From Eutreptiella sp. 'Long Island Sound 2002' (lineage: Eukaryota > Euglenozoa > Euglenophyceae > Eutreptiales > Eutreptiaceae), in contig OZ038387.1 of assembly GCA_964036045.1 (NCBI GenBank), positions 15,411,920-15,475,919 of the forward strand: 64,000 bases of DNA, written 5' to 3'. The notes under the pieces are model-generated. The model did not search any database and was not told where the DNA came from. It saw only the letters and a program-made list of their open reading frames with translations. Both the position numbers and the translations under genes were made by a program. Positions 10,601 through 20,674 of the stretch are shown piece after piece; within the stretch, counting starts at the first letter, position 1; each line of letters begins with the position of its first letter.

Positions 10601-13600
10601 CAAATGAGCAAATAGTTGCTGAATTCGAGCCCCGTACCATCCACGCACATCATTATATGATTGTTGCGGTGCCGATAGAGCGTCATTCTTCCGGCCAATG
10701 AATGGCACAATGACATGCACATGGGCCTTGTAGGCTCCATCATGGCCGCCAACCTCAAAATCAAAGAAATCTCATCGCGTGCGGGAAGGTCCATAACCAT
10801 CCCATATCAATACATCGGCAGAGGTGCCAAGGAGCCCAATAGAAGGCGGAAGTGCTACGTAACCCCTACGTTCTCGGGGGTCCCCAAACAAGGGAACAAA
10901 ATCAGAATTGGCTGCCTCACCACCTGCCTTCTCAGCGGCCCAAGAGGTGGCGGAAGTGCTACGGAAGTGCTACGTAAACCCTGTGTTCTTGGGGGTCCCC
11001 AACAAAGGGGACAAAACTGGAAGTCAAAACCTACGCTAGAGGCAACAATGATGCCCCTAGTATCTCAAAGTATGGGTCTCTAGGGGGGGTTGATGGTCGG
11101 TATCTGATTGACTGAATGCCCCCGCCATAGGCACTTTCAGCCCTTAGTCCCAATGTGTTCATGCAGTACAAATCATATGGCCGATGTACATACTGTTCCC
11201 ACTTGTCCCTGACGATGTCCGTACCTGCTCACTTGTAACTGTGATGTGGTAATCGCTTCGTGGTGTCCGTGGTGGATCGCCCATTATAGAAATGTGCGCT
11301 GGTCGCTCTACAGCATGGGTCTCTAGTACGGCCAGACGCCCAAATAGTTGCACTGCACTAAGTGCGCCCCCTTAGTGCACCCCCTAAAAGGTCACAGGTA
11401 GGGCATGGGTCAAAGAAGATGCCCGGCCCGCACCCGGCGCGCTAACGCTCCCCCTTACCGCTGCCTTCTTAGGGATCCCATAAGGGTAGGGATCAGAAAT
11501 AGCCCAAAAAATTGCCCTACGTGCTAACGCTCCCTCTAGGCCCAGGCTCGCAAGTGAGCACAGGTGCGCATGCCAAAGCCGCTGCTCAAGGATTCCCTCC
11601 ACAGACCCTCCCTCCGGAAGGTGTGCCAAACACTGGCGGCCACAGCGCTGTTGGAGGGATATGAAGGGCACGCGGGTGCGTCCCCAGCTGGGGTCTTGCC
11701 CATGAGCATGCTTTAGCCCAAGGAGCAGAGAAAAGACTTTGTGTCCTGTGTCAAAATACAGGGCAGTCGGGATTTAATTGCCGAATTTTGTTCCGATGTG
11801 TACATTGAGGACCGGAAAAAAATGAAGATTGCTGATTTCGGCACATTCCTGTCATCCACACTGTTTGTTACAAAGGGGGCTGGGGAGGGGAAGACGAGGT
11901 AGCATCGGCTTGGGTCGTCCCGGCAATGGGTACCAGAATCCCAAGGGTGGGCTCCTGAGGCAGCATGGGGTGAGGCATGCAGCATGAGGCAACCATCAGC
12001 CACCTGCACTGGGTGCAAAAGAGACCGAGGCTGGTCTCAGGGTGAGGGCACATGCCTCCCACACCCACACTCCCGGGTTCGAATCCCCAGAATCCAAGGT
12101 TCTACTCGACCAGCCAGGAGTCCAGCCGCGCGGTCTCCGGAAATTCCTACCGTGGCCATGGTCGAGAGTTCACACCCGCGTTTGACACCGACGATTAGAA
12201 ACATGCCTCGTTGCGCGCTTGCGTGTCGGCGAGTGGCCCTCGGATATAGGACTGATGCCCCAGAAATACCTGCACTGGGTCCAAAGGCTGCCACCGCCAT
12301 CGCCTTGTACGAGTATGGCTTGAGGGTCCCCAGTTCCTTACTCCTCTCTATCGCCAACATGATAAAGTACAAAGCGGTGATGGACATTGTCACGCTGTAC
12401 GCCATGAAGATAAAGCCCAACAGCCCCATCTCGGAGATAGCAAAGGGAAGTCCCAAGATGCCTGTGACAGGAGGTGCGTGGCGACCGTGGGCAGCATCAG
12501 GTATGGGGCATGGCCAGAGTTTGGGGGGACGGGAGTGGGCCTGCGGATGAAGAGGGCCTCAATATGGCCTTCTGTCCGTCATGCCAGTATCTTGCACTTC
12601 CACAGTGGGACAGTTGAGCTTCAGTTCATCCCTCGACCCTGCTTCCGCTGGCTATACTAGCGATCCGGGCTCTACTGGATTATGCGTACATCCTAGTCAG
12701 GGGTCACTCCCTCCCCGTGTTGCTAATGCAGCTGACCCCATTCGGCCACACCTGGTCGGGTTTTGACGGGGCAGTAGGTTGGAGAACCCAGTGGGTACAG
12801 GACTGGTTAAAGTTAGTTACACACAACATACAACATACAATGTTCAGGGGGTGGCACATCGTGATCCTTCTGTGCTGCATGACACAGTTGGGGCCGTGGA
12901 GGGAGAGGCCGGCGCGGAAGTTACCGAGCGGGTCTCCTGTGATGAGGCTGAGCAATCCAGGCTGCGGGTTGATGTGGGCACCTCTGGAGAATGGTTCACT
13001 CGGAGGCAGGCGCAGGGGCTGGGGCCAGGCAGCAGGGAGCAGGGAGGGGCAGGGGTAAGGGCTGGGGTAGGTGGGGGTAGGGGCAGGGGAAGGGGCAGGG
13101 GCAGGGGATTCCCTCCCGGGGTCTGTTGGCTCCCACCCTCATCGACTCTCAGCAGCATCTATTCCCCAGCCTTCATCACTTCTCTACGACGTTGGAATGC
13201 TGGGTCGCAATACGCTTGGACCTCAACGAAAACGCCAGTCGGCAGCCGACTTCCGTTGGCCAACGACTGACCCTGCCCCTCTCCCCGCAAATGCCGGTCC
13301 CCTATGCCTACCTCTGCCACGCGTCCCGGGCGTCGGTTGCCCAAGCATAAGCCCCAGGCTGCCATTCTCGGAAAGAAAAAACTATTCCGACAAGGCAGGC
13401 CCACCCGCAATTCTCATGACTCCTCCTCGGCACTACTCTGCAACCCTCACTCAACGGGTGGTGCTGGGCAAACAGCCAATGCACAAATGAGGGTCGACCA
13501 CAAAAGCAAACCTGCACCAACACAGTTTTTGAAGATGTTGAATCCAGTGCCTATGGCACTTGCCTGAGCCACTTTTGGCTTGGGTTGGCTTGGCTTGGCT

Positions 13601-13649
13601 TGGGCATTCAGAGGCGACTGCTCCTCAATCTTAGACATCACAAAATACC
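7538..13649 (-). CDS. AAAP-family amino-acid transporter (SLC38-like), 5' half, four exons
   Basis: Exons, 5' to 3' on the minus strand, are 13512-13649 (ATG at 13636-13638), 12270-12461, 9718-9933 and 7538-7649. Spliced, they give about 215 residues with unbroken frame at each junction. The N-terminus is a short hydrophilic tail, then GFNIFKNCVGAG joined to ILGLPFAISEMGLLGF. This is the N-x2-VG-x-GIL-x-LPFA signature of the broken first transmembrane helix that binds substrate and sodium in AAAP carriers. Helix 2 is rich in Met/Thr/Ala, then SYKAMAVAAFG, matching the family's SY-x2-(L/M)A...AFG. Later exons supply helices with YMVLIIDFF and IFYTVMLVIYE. Family members carry neutral or cationic amino acids across plasma or vacuolar membranes, usually with protons or sodium. 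The remaining helices must lie downstream of position 7538, and I did not find them, so the gene is partial here. Substrate cannot be inferred. Confidence 0.8.
8425..8471. repeat. Poly-G-flanked motif shared with 55290-55363
   Basis: GTGTGACCTAATTAAAAAAC plus the following AGACA recurs identically about 47 kb away, flanked in both places by G-runs. It is probably a piece of a dispersed element. Confidence 0.6.
8480..8800 (-). mobile_element. tRNA-derived SINE-like sequence
   Basis: On the minus strand a tRNA-like head is visible. An A-box-like TTTGCTCAGTTGGG sits near 8777-8791 and a B-box-like GGTTCGGATCC at 8748-8758, about 31 nt apart as in tRNA genes. The anticodon arm does not fold convincingly, so this is not called as a functional tRNA. 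The body extends toward 8480, where a G-tract begins. It lies inside a transporter intron. Confidence 0.5.
9718..9933 (-). CDS. Amino-acid transporter exon C
   Basis: The acceptor CCCTTGCCGCAG opens a frame TMVDCIIMCYTGFSLVAYMV...IIDFF, then a second hydrophobic helix (ILLCGGLAIFGLCCLPSV) and ALKYSSLLG. The donor is taken as TTGG/GTGTGT at 9718. A second GT at about 9685 (GCAG/GTGGTG) has the same phase but would insert polar residues into a helix. Confidence 0.75.
10297..10790 (-). pseudogene. Remnant of a DDE transposase (IS5/PIF-Harbinger-like) with C-terminal Cys cluster
   Basis: Minus-strand frames, broken by frameshifts, show FEVGGHDGAYKAHVHVIVPF (an Asp-Gly-Ala-Tyr motif like the second catalytic Asp of this superfamily). 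They continue with SYNDVRGWYGARIQQLFAHL, the position where the family has the catalytic Glu in an arginine-rich helix (R-x-(V/I)-E-x-x-F). The visible residue there is Gln, so the catalytic triad looks broken. Downstream is CCQKHTAIECGECHLSYCAE, a C-C-x2-H...C-x2-C...C-x2-C zinc-binding-type cluster, ending at 10297. The N-terminal half and first Asp are not recognisable. Lying in a transporter intron, this is most likely a dead transposon copy. The superfamily call is from memory of motif layout. Confidence 0.6.
10853..11030. repeat. Tandem duplication, ~120-bp spacing
   Basis: GGCGGAAGTGCTACG...ACCC followed by GTTCT.GGGGGTCCCCAA and AACAAA occurs at about 10853 and 10970. The second copy has an extra internal CGGAAGTGCTA. 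Confidence 0.6.
11090..12015. other. Transporter intron, nothing recognised
   Basis: Open frames on both strands are short and carry no motif. GCTAACGCTCC occurs twice near 11440 and 11525. Part of the intron between transporter exons B and C. Confidence 0.5.
12022..12100 (+). mobile_element. tRNA-like SINE head with intact B box
   Basis: TGGTCTCAGGG (12032-12042) resembles a pol III A box with a one-base insertion. GGTTCGAATCC at 12076-12086 is a perfect B box, 44 nt downstream. The T-arm has only three good pairs, so a functional tRNA is not supported. It lies in the transporter intron, antisense to the gene. Confidence 0.55.
12270..12461 (-). CDS. Amino-acid transporter exon B
   Basis: The acceptor CTCCTGTCACAG and donor AGTGCAG/GTATTT frame an exon encoding ILGLPFAISEMGLLGF through SYKAMAVAAFGPSAG (end of helix 1, helix 2, start of helix 3). 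The phase-1 junction with exon A restores the conserved GAGILGLPF run exactly. Confidence 0.85.
12640..12705. repeat. Short dispersed repeat shared with 34068-34130
   Basis: CTTCCGCTGGCTATA, GGGCTCTACTGG.TTA.GCGT and TACATCCTAGTCA-type blocks occur in the same order at both sites (with CTCTACTGGGCTAAGCGTGC in the second). Possibly a fragment of one element. Confidence 0.45.
13060..13110. repeat. GGGGCA-type short repeat
   Basis: Runs of GGGGCAGGGG/GGGTAGGGGC are visible between 13040 and 13115. Confidence 0.6.
13512..13649 (-). CDS. Amino-acid transporter exon A (start codon)
   Basis: The upstream edge is a good acceptor (CTCTTTGTTTGTAG) ten bases before ATG, suggesting a 5'-UTR intron. The exon ends GTTGGTGCAG with donor GTTTGC. 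It encodes MSKIEEQSPLNAQAK followed by GFNIFKNCVGAG, the start of transmembrane helix 1. A CCAAG-type short repeat is embedded in the N-terminal tail. Confidence 0.75.
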
Positions 13650-13699
13650 TACAAACAAAGAGCGCCCCATTTGCAAGCGCCTTTTGGAGACCCCAACAT

Positions 13700-14880
13700 A
13701 GACATCGCTTACCACTGACCGAGCATAGTGCAGGGTGCCCTGTCATATTTCACGTGCGCTGGAGTGGCTGTGACTGGACTCTGCAAGCGACGCTTGAGGT
13801 CCAGTGTTCAAGGACATCGAATCGAAGTGCAAACCGTGCAATCACAGCCACGATGGTAAATCACACTGTTGTTTTACCACAGCACGCATAAGTGATGTGC
13901 AGTGCAGCCCTCCCGAAGGAGATTGAACTTGTGCAACTCCAATATCTCATCCTCCTTTCTGTTTGTCACATTTCTATCTCCTACCCCCTGGTCCTTGAAA
14001 TGATTGCCACTGTCCCACATCAGTACTGCCTCACAGTCCCTTGACACCACACACCCCATTGCTTTTTTTTTGAACCTTTTGAAGTGGCCAAGTTGCGGGG
14101 GTTTACTGCTCTTCAGCCCCCCCAAGGCTGCTTTGTTGCAACTCTTAGTTCTTTTGTGCAATTTTTTGGAATTGTATTTTTAGCACCCGAGCGGCATGGG
14201 GGATTCTGCCGGACGTTTCCCCGCCATTGCGCCACTTCAACCAGGCAATGTCCAGGGAGTGGCCTGAAGGGGGTATGCGGATGATGTTGTAGAAAATCCG
14301 TGGTAGAATGTTCTTGCATCACCAGGATAGCATGCAGGTGTCTTGGATGTCCACACTGGGAAAGTCGTGTGTAGTACTATTGGGCCTGACGCTAATGTGT
14401 GGCTGCGGGCATTAGGTCAAATACCACCCCCACTCCCTTGTCATTGGCCCGGGCCATGATTGTGTTTTCCGGCCAGAACGGGGGGCCGCATGCAGGTCAA
14501 CAAAGCGCTCCACACATGCACGTCCTAGTATGCATATGCAGCAATGTTCGGCAGTTCTCCACATATTGCATCCCTTCTCAGGGAAAGACACTATGTACAT
14601 CCTTTCATACCGCCAGCTTGTAATACCTTCATTCTGGCCGTCTTTTCTCGGCCAACAAAGCTAGCCTACATGGCACAGTACAGGTGAGAGGGGAGGACTG
14701 ACTTGGTGGCTTGCACTTCAAGCTTGCGTGATGCTGGCACAAGATCGGCCAACTTGCTGTGCCTGCCCCCAGCCAAAGGCAGGGAGGTTGATGTGTGTGT
14801 GTGTTATGCTTTCCTACTTCTTGGCTTGCCTGAGACTAATTAGCCGTATATGCATCCGAGTTATTCAGTCATTCATCAAT
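13700..14880. other. Upstream region of the transporter; no gene recognised
   Basis: The region between the transporter's first recognised exon and the LINE should hold the transporter promoter and any 5'-UTR exon (the acceptor at 13650 implies one). No TATA-like or other promoter element stands out. A GTGTGTGTGT run lies near 14795. Confidence 0.4.
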
Positions 14881-14920
14881 GTGGTGCTTGCAACATAAGA
14901 CACATGTCTACTGAGGCCGT

Positions 14921-14926
14921 TTTATT
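14921..14926 (-). promoter_or_regulatory. AATAAA overlapping the LINE stop codon
   Basis: The terminal codons read CAA TAA A, so a canonical polyadenylation hexamer includes the stop codon. This fits a very compact 3' end but is not proof of use. Confidence 0.5.
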
Positions 14927-17027
14927 GAGAGTCCTCGGACATCGGGGACTGGGGCTGGGACCCCCCCGAGTCCATATGCGAGCCTATATCAGAGTGATAT
15001 CTGGGTGAGCTGACATCAGTACTTGGTGTGTGAAAGAGCACGCGCCGATGTCTGGGCTCAGGCGTGGACATCGGCTGCAGGCCTATGTCCCTCCACATCA
15101 CATTAGGGGGTGGACTTAGAGTGGGGGTCGTGGGGGCCCATGAGACCGTGGACCCAGACGGTGAAGATAATCCACTGGGCTGTGCAGAGGCACTTACTCG
15201 CGGTGGTGTCGAAAACACGCTCTGACATGACACATGGGATCCTTGTGGGGATCCAAAAAGGCAACGTATTGGCGTATGCTGGATGGATGGCGGGGTCGCT
15301 GGGGTCCGATGGTGCGAGCCAGGGACCAAGACGGGGGTTTCGTTTAGAGGAGTGGTGAGCTCCAGGATGTCTACAGATCGAGGGACCGCCTGTGCCCTTC
15401 GTGGCGTCGGGGTAAACGGTAGCTCAAGTGAGATGACGGGCCTTTCTGGCACTGATAAAACATGATATAACGGAGAGCTGAACCTACCTACCTCTGCCAA
15501 GTGATCAGCATGACGATTGCCTGCTATGACTGCTACTGTGTGACTGGGAACCTTAATCCAGCGTAAGCGCATGGTGGCACTATCAATCAAGGACAACAAC
15601 TGGATCCAGAGATCAACATTGGCCACTGGGCCGCACTTGTTGACCCACCCTAGCTCTCTCCAACGGTAGGCCGAACCTGTGACACCATCATATGCATACT
15701 GAGAGTCTGTTGCGATAGCCAGTTTACCAGCTGCTCCTTGAGTATGCTCAAGGAGCCGTATTATGGCTGTGAGCTCCGCCCTGTTGTTGGACTGGGCCAT
15801 GTCCACTGGCAAGAAGCCAGAGAAATCCCATTGTCCTGGTATGGTGCAACCAAAGCCTGCTACCCACCCCACCCGTGCATGGTATTCTGCTAATCCGTCT
15901 GTGTAAGCCAATAGCCATCCCTCACTTTCCAAAGAGTCAATAGTGCTGATTACCTGTTCTGCCAACTGTTCCTTGCGTAACAGTTTGCGTTGTCGTTTGG
16001 CTTCCTTTTCTGTGTCTTGTGCAACATACTGAAGTGTGATTCGGTGTGCTGGAAGACACCCTGACTGTCTGACTGTGATGATAACATGATGAAATTGCAT
16101 GAAAACCTGTGCCCAATCTGCTAGTGGTTGCCATTCTGTGAGCGTGAGAATCGTCTGTGCCCAGGCATCCAGAAAAACGTCACGTTCGGGGGGAACACCG
16201 TGAAACTTAGTCGCATTACGGGCCCCCCAGTGTGCCGACCTGCTGGCCCACAAGGCAATGCCCTGAGGGACCGAAAACGATGACTTCGTAGGGATTGACT
16301 TGCATAGGACTGACTGACCATCATGATGATAAGGCCCTAAACTGTAGTCGATGATATCACGGGCTAACTGATGAAACCGACACTCATGCAAGGCATGGCT
16401 CACCGTTTCAAGCTGGGTGCAGACTGGACACCACGGATATTTTGTCCAGTTTTGTAACCGTTCACCTACTTTTAGCTTACACCAGAGTGATTGATAGACA
16501 AAATCTTTTAAGGAAGGGGGCAGCTTGGCCGCCCAAAAGGAAGTCCAGACCTGGGATGGTTGGCGATGCGGCACATACGGTACAGGCGCCATCTTTTTGA
16601 GAGAGGCTGATTTCCCCCAACTGCCCACCCAAACACAATTGAGGGACCATTCCGAGGACGGGAGCCCCTGGAATGTGAGGAGAGACGCAGGATAAACTGC
16701 TTGCCAAGTTTGTCCCATCATGGAAAGTAGCTTTGCCTTCGGCTGTGCTGTAGTGTCAAACAGATCCTTGACTGTAAGAATCCCACGCTTAATGAGTCGG
16801 GGACAGTAATAAGTTAAATTGTCTGCATTTCTGAATATGGCACTGTGCCACAAGGGCAGTGCGTCAGACGTAGTGCCTGGCAGCATGCCATCCAGGACAT
16901 ATCTGCGTGCCTGTGAAAAGGATTTCAGGGACTGTGCCAGAAACCCCATACTAGCATAGGGGACTGGCCCAGCTGTAGGTATGGGACTGCTCGGGGGGTC
17001 CAGACGACCCCGTATTTGCGGGCCCAC
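14922..17027 (-). CDS. LINE C-terminal region: zinc knuckle and RNase H
   Basis: A 701-codon open frame. CPVCTQLETVSHALHEC (about 16370-16430) is the C-x2-C-x8-H-x3-C knuckle found after LINE RTs. From about 15910, YTDGLAEYH, NNRAELTAII, ATDSQYAYDG and GNRHADHLAEVG supply the D, E, D and D residues of an RNase H domain, which degrades template RNA during cDNA synthesis. The last ~150 residues are Ser/Pro/Thr-rich and end PMSEDSQ. This part is undamaged compared with the RT and endonuclease. Confidence 0.85.
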   Translation of the reverse strand: MGPQIRGRLDPPSSPIPTAGPVPYASMGFLAQSLKSFSQARRYVLDGMLPGTTSDALPLWHSAIFRNADNLTYYCPRLIKRGILTVKDLFDTTAQPKAKLLSMMGQTWQAVYPASLLTFQGLPSSEWSLNCVWVGSWGKSASLKKMAPVPYVPHRQPSQVWTSFWAAKLPPSLKDFVYQSLWCKLKVGERLQNWTKYPWCPVCTQLETVSHALHECRFHQLARDIIDYSLGPYHHDGQSVLCKSIPTKSSFSVPQGIALWASRSAHWGARNATKFHGVPPERDVFLDAWAQTILTLTEWQPLADWAQVFMQFHHVIITVRQSGCLPAHRITLQYVAQDTEKEAKRQRKLLRKEQLAEQVISTIDSLESEGWLLAYTDGLAEYHARVGWVAGFGCTIPGQWDFSGFLPVDMAQSNNRAELTAIIRLLEHTQGAAGKLAIATDSQYAYDGVTGSAYRWRELGWVNKCGPVANVDLWIQLLSLIDSATMRLRWIKVPSHTVAVIAGNRHADHLAEVGRFSSPLYHVLSVPERPVISLELPFTPTPRRAQAVPRSVDILELTTPLNETPVLVPGSHHRTPATPPSIQHTPIRCLFGSPQGSHVSCQSVFSTPPRVSASAQPSGLSSPSGSTVSWAPTTPTLSPPPNVMWRDIGLQPMSTPEPRHRRVLFHTPSTDVSSPRYHSDIGSHMDSGGSQPQSPMSEDSQ

Positions 17028-17830
17028 TGACGGAAAATCAGGGTGACAAAAGGCGGAAATGCTGACTGGTGTCCGGAGAACCTGGCAAAGGCCAGCCCTG
17101 ATTGTACACGCAGCCGGGTATCTGGTGGGGCTAGTCCGTGTCCTCCTGAATCGGACTGCAATGACAGCTGTGTGAGCGTGACGCCCCAGCTGTCGAAGCC
17201 TAGCGCGGTGTTGTAAACGGTTTTTAAGCTTCTTTCCTCCTGTTCTGATGCACGGTACGCCCTAGCTGTCAGGAGCAGGACCGGGAGGATCCAAACCTTC
17301 AGCAGCTGTACACGCTCCAAGAGCGTGAGGGGGAATAGGGAGAGCTGTGAGGCTCGTCTCTGGACTTCCCCCAGCGCCCTGGCGAATGCTTGCGCTGTTG
17401 TTACATGTCCAATGAGCACACCCAAGTACCGAACCGAGTCTGCCATTGGCAGGCCACAGCTTTTAAAACTTTTAATATCAGATTGTGAAAATTTCCCCTT
17501 GATTACCATGGCAGACTTGGATAAATTGAGACATAGCCCTGAGATCCTGCCAAACACATTCGTGCTATCCAGTATGGAACGCAAAGAGGATGCAAAGTTG
17601 CTGGTAATGAGCACACACAGATCGTCAACATACATGAATGGAAAGGCTGAACTGACGGGGTTAAATGCAAACAACACAAAAGAGGCACAGAACGAGAAGA
17701 GCAGGGGGGAGAAGGGGTCACCCTGGCCAATGCCCGCTCCTGGTGTGAACAGAACTTCACGCACGATTCCTTACCGACGCAAAAGTGATATGGGGCTACC
17801 AGTGTAGCCAAAATGAAATGCACATGAAAA
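16925..17830 (-). pseudogene. LINE reverse transcriptase, N-terminally truncated
   Basis: The sequence begins about 40 residues before GAGIGQGDPFSPLLF (RT motif 4/B), so fingers and motif A with the first catalytic Asp are missing. FMYVDDLCVL at about 17635 is the catalytic YVDD box. SGLCLNLSKSAMV and VRYLGVLIG (motifs 6-7) and a thumb-like helix follow. One in-frame TAA lies ten residues before EVLFTPGAG. The frame shifts into the RNase H reading frame between about 17020 and 16930. Confidence 0.85.
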
Positions 17831-18335
17831 GGAGGAGCCATTGTTCTCTGCGCAGCGTGTGTTCATGGTGGAAGTGAACACTGAGAACATGCAACTGCTG
17901 TCCATCAATATTTTCCAGAGTGGCCACCAGTATGCGACAACTCAGAGAAAAGGCACTAATGCAACGCCACTCTTGTTTCCAGAAGAGGGCCGTGCCCCCA
18001 CGCCCGGCAAGGTTATGATTAAACATGCATTCGTACCCCATTTTGCCGAGGTACTTAGAAATACAACGTTCAGACTGATGCGTGGTTAGGTGATGCTCTT
18101 GCACCCCCACAAATGAAATACCATGTGTGCGCAGATAACTGCCGAACAGTTTGTGCTTGGAAAATTTCTTGGAACCACGCTGGACTCTCGTGAAGAGCCC
18201 ATTGATATTAAACGACATGAGTTTGACAGGGGAATAGAAGGGAGGGGCCTCAGGTGGCCCCCTGAGAGGAGAATTGCAGTTCATCATTGCTTGGAACCAG
18301 TTCCCTTGACCGCTTGCACATATGACACCTGCCAT
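17830..18335 (-). pseudogene. LINE endonuclease domain, C-terminally truncated
   Basis: ATG at 18335 opens MAGVICASGQGNWFQAMM. Then come LMSFNINGLFTRVQRG (the S/W-N-x-NGL metal-site motif), VGVQEHHL (catalytic Glu motif), AGRGGTALFW and LSVHFHHEH. This is the apurinic-endonuclease-like fold that nicks target DNA for target-primed reverse transcription. The domain stops after its first ~150 residues: the C-terminal motifs, including the SDH triad, are absent and the next sense-strand sequence is already mid-RT. Confidence 0.8.
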
Positions 18336-20442
18336 TTGTTAGCTTGACCCTGGCCCTTGGGCACTGGCTTGGGTTTGGACCTGGTTTGGGATTTTTGTTG
18401 CTGGGTAATCCGTTCCTGCACGTAGTGATCCATGGTCACTATGTACATGGGCTGCCTGCGCTTAGGGTCTCTGACTATTGCACCATGCAATTCTTTTAGT
18501 TTGGCTCCTACCAACTTCCAGGCCGCCAGCGCAATGTCACCTGGGGTCCAGTTGAGGCGGTACACAGCAGTGAGCGGCTTGTCCTTGGCCCTAAAGGCTT
18601 CCACAACCTGTTCATCCTCCATCCACACAGGGACATCGTAAAGCACCATGTTGTCTTGGTCAGAGGGGCTAGGTCGATATGTGCCGCGGATGATTTGCTG
18701 GATGCATTGCTCTCAGAATCCGAGGCCTCAAGCAGGTCAGAGATTCTTTTATTTGTCCTTTCATCTTTGAATAGGATGCCCAGGGCATCCATGTCGTACC
18801 TGACACTGTCAAACCATTTGATACCCTCTTCCTGGGATTTAAAGCCTAGGCGTAGCTTGAACCGGCCAGTGAGCTGCAAAGCGAAGGCCGCTGGGTCCAG
18901 ATCTGATTGGCGTAGGGAGGAATGAATTTGGTGCCATAAAAAAGGGGCTACAGCGTCTTTTTGAGAAGCTTTGGGGTACATTTGCATGACCAGCGGGCAC
19001 TCTTCGAAAATGGTGCCCTCAAATTCCGCCTCAGACATGAGCGCGAAATAAGGGCACCCTTTGTATGCCTGGAGAACCATTTCGATTTCATTAGGCGGAA
19101 AAACGTGCCATATGACTTTACAACCTTTCACAATTTTACTCTTAGTGGCTATCATTTTATTGCCTTTGCGTCCCATGCCATTGAACAGCGATGGGATGGC
19201 CTTATCCTCTGCGTGGACGACAAACAGGTTGTCAGGTGCCTCTAGGAAGTCCAGGGCCCACTGTAGCACACTGATACTAGCAGCCAGTAACTTTTTTATT
19301 GAAAACTTGGGCGCAAGGCCCTGATGTCGGAACGACAAATCAGATGTGGCAACATAGGCATGGAGCTGAGTGTCATCAACTGTTAGAATGGGCCTGCTAA
19401 GCTTGCAAATTTCCCTGCATTTCCAGGGAATGAGCCCCTCGATTTGGGGGCCCGTGAGGGGAAAGAGTGGCCTGTCAGTGTCCATCAAAATCAAAGTATC
19501 AATCCTGTCGGGATTGATTGTCTGTTGCAAAGATTGGAAGAATCCTGTTAGTTGTGACAGCTCATTAAAGTGGGAGACAACCAATAAATGAGGGTCAAGC
19601 CCATGGGAAGGTGTGAACTGTGCCTCGATATCGGACGCTGCAAGGTCCGAAACGGCTGACCAGTGCATCGCTGGATTTTCACCATCAGATAATCTCGTTT
19701 CGTTTTGCAATATGTAGTCCATGTACTCCCACATGAATTGAAACATCATCTGCTCCTGTTCTGTGTCCTGAAACTTGGACACAGCAACTGGGGTGACTGC
19801 TGGTTCAGACTTCTGTCTCGCCGAGACCACATTTTGAATGATGTTGGTCGAGAAAGCACCTCCTGGTCTTCGTTTGCGTACAGGCGAGTCTTCTGCGATT
19901 TGTGATCGTTGGTGTTCTTCAATTTCTTTACGCTGCTGTTCAAGAAGGGCACATTGGGACTCAATCAATGATTTCTGTTCAATGATATGAGACTGCAGGT
20001 CGGCGGACGGGTTTTTGAGAAATTCTTGCAGCAGGCACTCCGCCTTTTTGATCTGTGGTTGTACACTGTCAAGTTCCGATTGAAGCTTGAGCCTGGCCTC
20101 AGGAGAGGACTTCTTAGGCAATTGATCCATTTGTTTGTTAATCTCATCACGCTGGCTACGAAGGTCTTGAACATTTTCCCTGGCCGCAGCAAACTGCGAG
20201 TCTTGCGGGACATCGAGATGGTTAATGACCAAGGTGATCGCTGACGCTACCTGGACCAGCACGGCTTCTTTTTGTTGTATTGCCTCGACTGAGGCATCTG
20301 ATTGTTTCAGTTTCTCTATATCTTCAGCAATGCACCGTTGTCTGCCAAGTAGGCTGAGGACTCCTTGCAAAGCAGCAAAAGTTGAGGGCGGCTCAACCGC
20401 CAGCGGTGGGGAGACTTTCCCCGAGGTGGGCGAGGTAGACAT
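18284..20442 (-). pseudogene. LINE ORF1, coiled-coil RNA-binding-type protein, frameshifted
   Basis: The first ATG is at 20442 (MSTSPTSGK); an in-frame GTG lies 14 codons upstream. Residues ~30-200 are heptad-rich and Glu/Gln/Lys-rich (for example KQSDASVEAIQQKEAVLVQV), predicting a long coiled coil, then a basic VRKRRPGG stretch. The middle ~350 residues are well-behaved protein without a motif I know. Near 18650 the frame shifts by one base. The second frame continues as MVLYDVPVWMEDEQVVEAF and looks like a compact alpha/beta RNA-binding fold, ending in a Lys/Gln-rich tail at 18284. LINE ORF1 proteins typically form coiled-coil oligomers that coat the element RNA. The stop overlaps the start of the endonuclease ORF by 52 nt in another frame. 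Confidence 0.7.
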
Positions 20443-20674
20443 ACAAATCGATGGCGAGGACGTTATGTTGATCAGGGGGGACACAGACCCCGGACGATGC
20501 AGTTCAAGAGTGTGTCACACTTGATGCAAAGTTACCCAGACGGTATCGCACAGACAATTACCAATGGTAATGTACCAGAATGTTCTCCAATAGGCGAAAC
20601 ACCTGGTCCAGGTGATTCAGAGGCTGGTGCGGTTGCCGCTCTCCAATGTAATCGATGATAGCAAAGACCGGTTG

